From Rickettsia typhi (lineage in GTDB: Bacteria; Pseudomonadota; Alphaproteobacteria; Rickettsiales; UBA1997): a DNA stretch of 5,223 nucleotides. Positions 5,147-5,223 of this stretch are shown here, one piece after another. Position 1 is the first letter of the stretch, and each line of letters begins with the position of its first letter. Made by a program: the position numbers and the translations under genes. The stretch lies in NCBI GenBank assembly GCA_945903615.1, contig CAMDOL010000096.1:1-5223 (forward strand), given 5' to 3'. The notes beneath the pieces are model-generated. The model searched no databases. It was not told the origin of the DNA and saw only the letters and a program-made list of their open reading frames with translations.

Positions 5147-5180
5147 TTTTTGGTGGAATATTTCCATATTTCACCAAAAA
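5147..5180. repeat. 15-bp inverted repeat, divergent side of mraZ
   Basis: The arms 5147-5161 and 5166-5180 (TTTTTGGTG.../...CACCAAAAA) pair over 15 positions with one G-U wobble and the loop TTCC. No T run follows outside the stem on either strand, so it is not a convincing terminator. It may be an internal part of the putative IS end or an independent palindrome. Confidence 0.5.
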
Positions 5181-5182
5181 TA

Positions 5183-5223
5183 ATGGAATTTATGCCAAAA
5201 AAGACCAGAAAGATCAATTTTTC
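5183..5223 (+). CDS. Possible start of a plus-strand ORF running off the window
   Basis: ATG codons at 5183 and 5192 share a frame that stays open to the end of the window, reading MEFMPKKTRKINF. Only 13 codons are visible, with no Shine-Dalgarno, so it cannot be identified. A basic N-terminus next to a possible IS terminus would suit a transposase start, but this is inference. Confidence 0.2.
   Translation, partial: MEFMPKKTRKINF

Larger units (their letters stand above)
5085..5223 (+). mobile_element. Possible left end of an insertion sequence (IS5-family-like), cut by window edge
   Basis: TTAA (5081-5084) is followed by GGAACCTCTGAACAAC, which recalls the terminal repeats of some IS5-family elements; TTAA fits the YTAR target type of that group. 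Inside lies a 15-bp hairpin, and then a possible plus-strand ORF runs off the window. No matching right end or transposase domain can be seen here, so this is a suggestion from memory of IS termini only. Confidence 0.25.

Noticed and set aside
5147..5180. Intrinsic terminator
   Set aside because: The T and A runs are inside the stem and no T run follows it on either strand.

Overview
The window looks like an AT-rich chromosomal segment of an alphaproteobacterium, probably of the Rickettsiales/Holosporales type. The evidence is the alphaproteobacterial character of FtsL (EWVYLTRPERL signature after a single membrane helix) and Pal (GHCDERGAREYN), low GC, poor Shine-Dalgarno use, and gene fragments mixed with short palindromic repeats. 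The assignment is inferred from protein character only.

The right two thirds carry five genes, all read leftwards on the minus strand, in the order mraZ (4966-4505), rsmH (4326-3394), ftsL (3373-2990), pal (2869-2333) and carB (2181-529). The first three are the normal head of the division and cell wall (dcw) cluster: a transcriptional regulator, the 16S rRNA m4C1402 methyltransferase and a divisome membrane protein. The usual next gene, ftsI, is absent; pal (outer membrane lipoprotein of the Tol-Pal system) and carB (pyrimidine/arginine precursor synthesis) follow instead. Upstream of mraZ, six TGGRN-like boxes lie one helical turn apart and overlap a TTGACA element, which fits an MraZ autoregulatory operator.

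carB is only half length. It encodes the whole carboxyphosphate domain and the oligomerization domain, and then ends exactly where an 81-bp inverted pair of GTAG-headed palindromes begins (453-533). The repeat supplies the TAG stop codon. Nothing to the left resembles the missing half. That side holds a small lysine-rich ORF, the first 30 codons of an ABC-transporter gene overlapping it, and the C-terminal tail of a DDE transposase, all on the plus strand. The left end is therefore a rearrangement scar.

The intergenic spaces hold several short palindrome families: the GTAG/GGGCGTA pair (453-533), a GTAGGGCTAAAGCCC pair forming a perfect 24-bp hairpin (2240-2293), two copies of a GTYGGTTAAAACCRRC palindrome (1-24 and 2196-2221), and three tandem GGATTTRAAGTCC palindromes (4432-4486). 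Flanking stem bases change in pairs between copies. The first two families have the GTAG foot known from REP elements moved by RAYT transposases. The third cluster lies between a good ribosome binding site at the mraZ stop codon and the real rsmH start. The right end (from about 5085) may be the start of an insertion sequence, but the evidence is thin.
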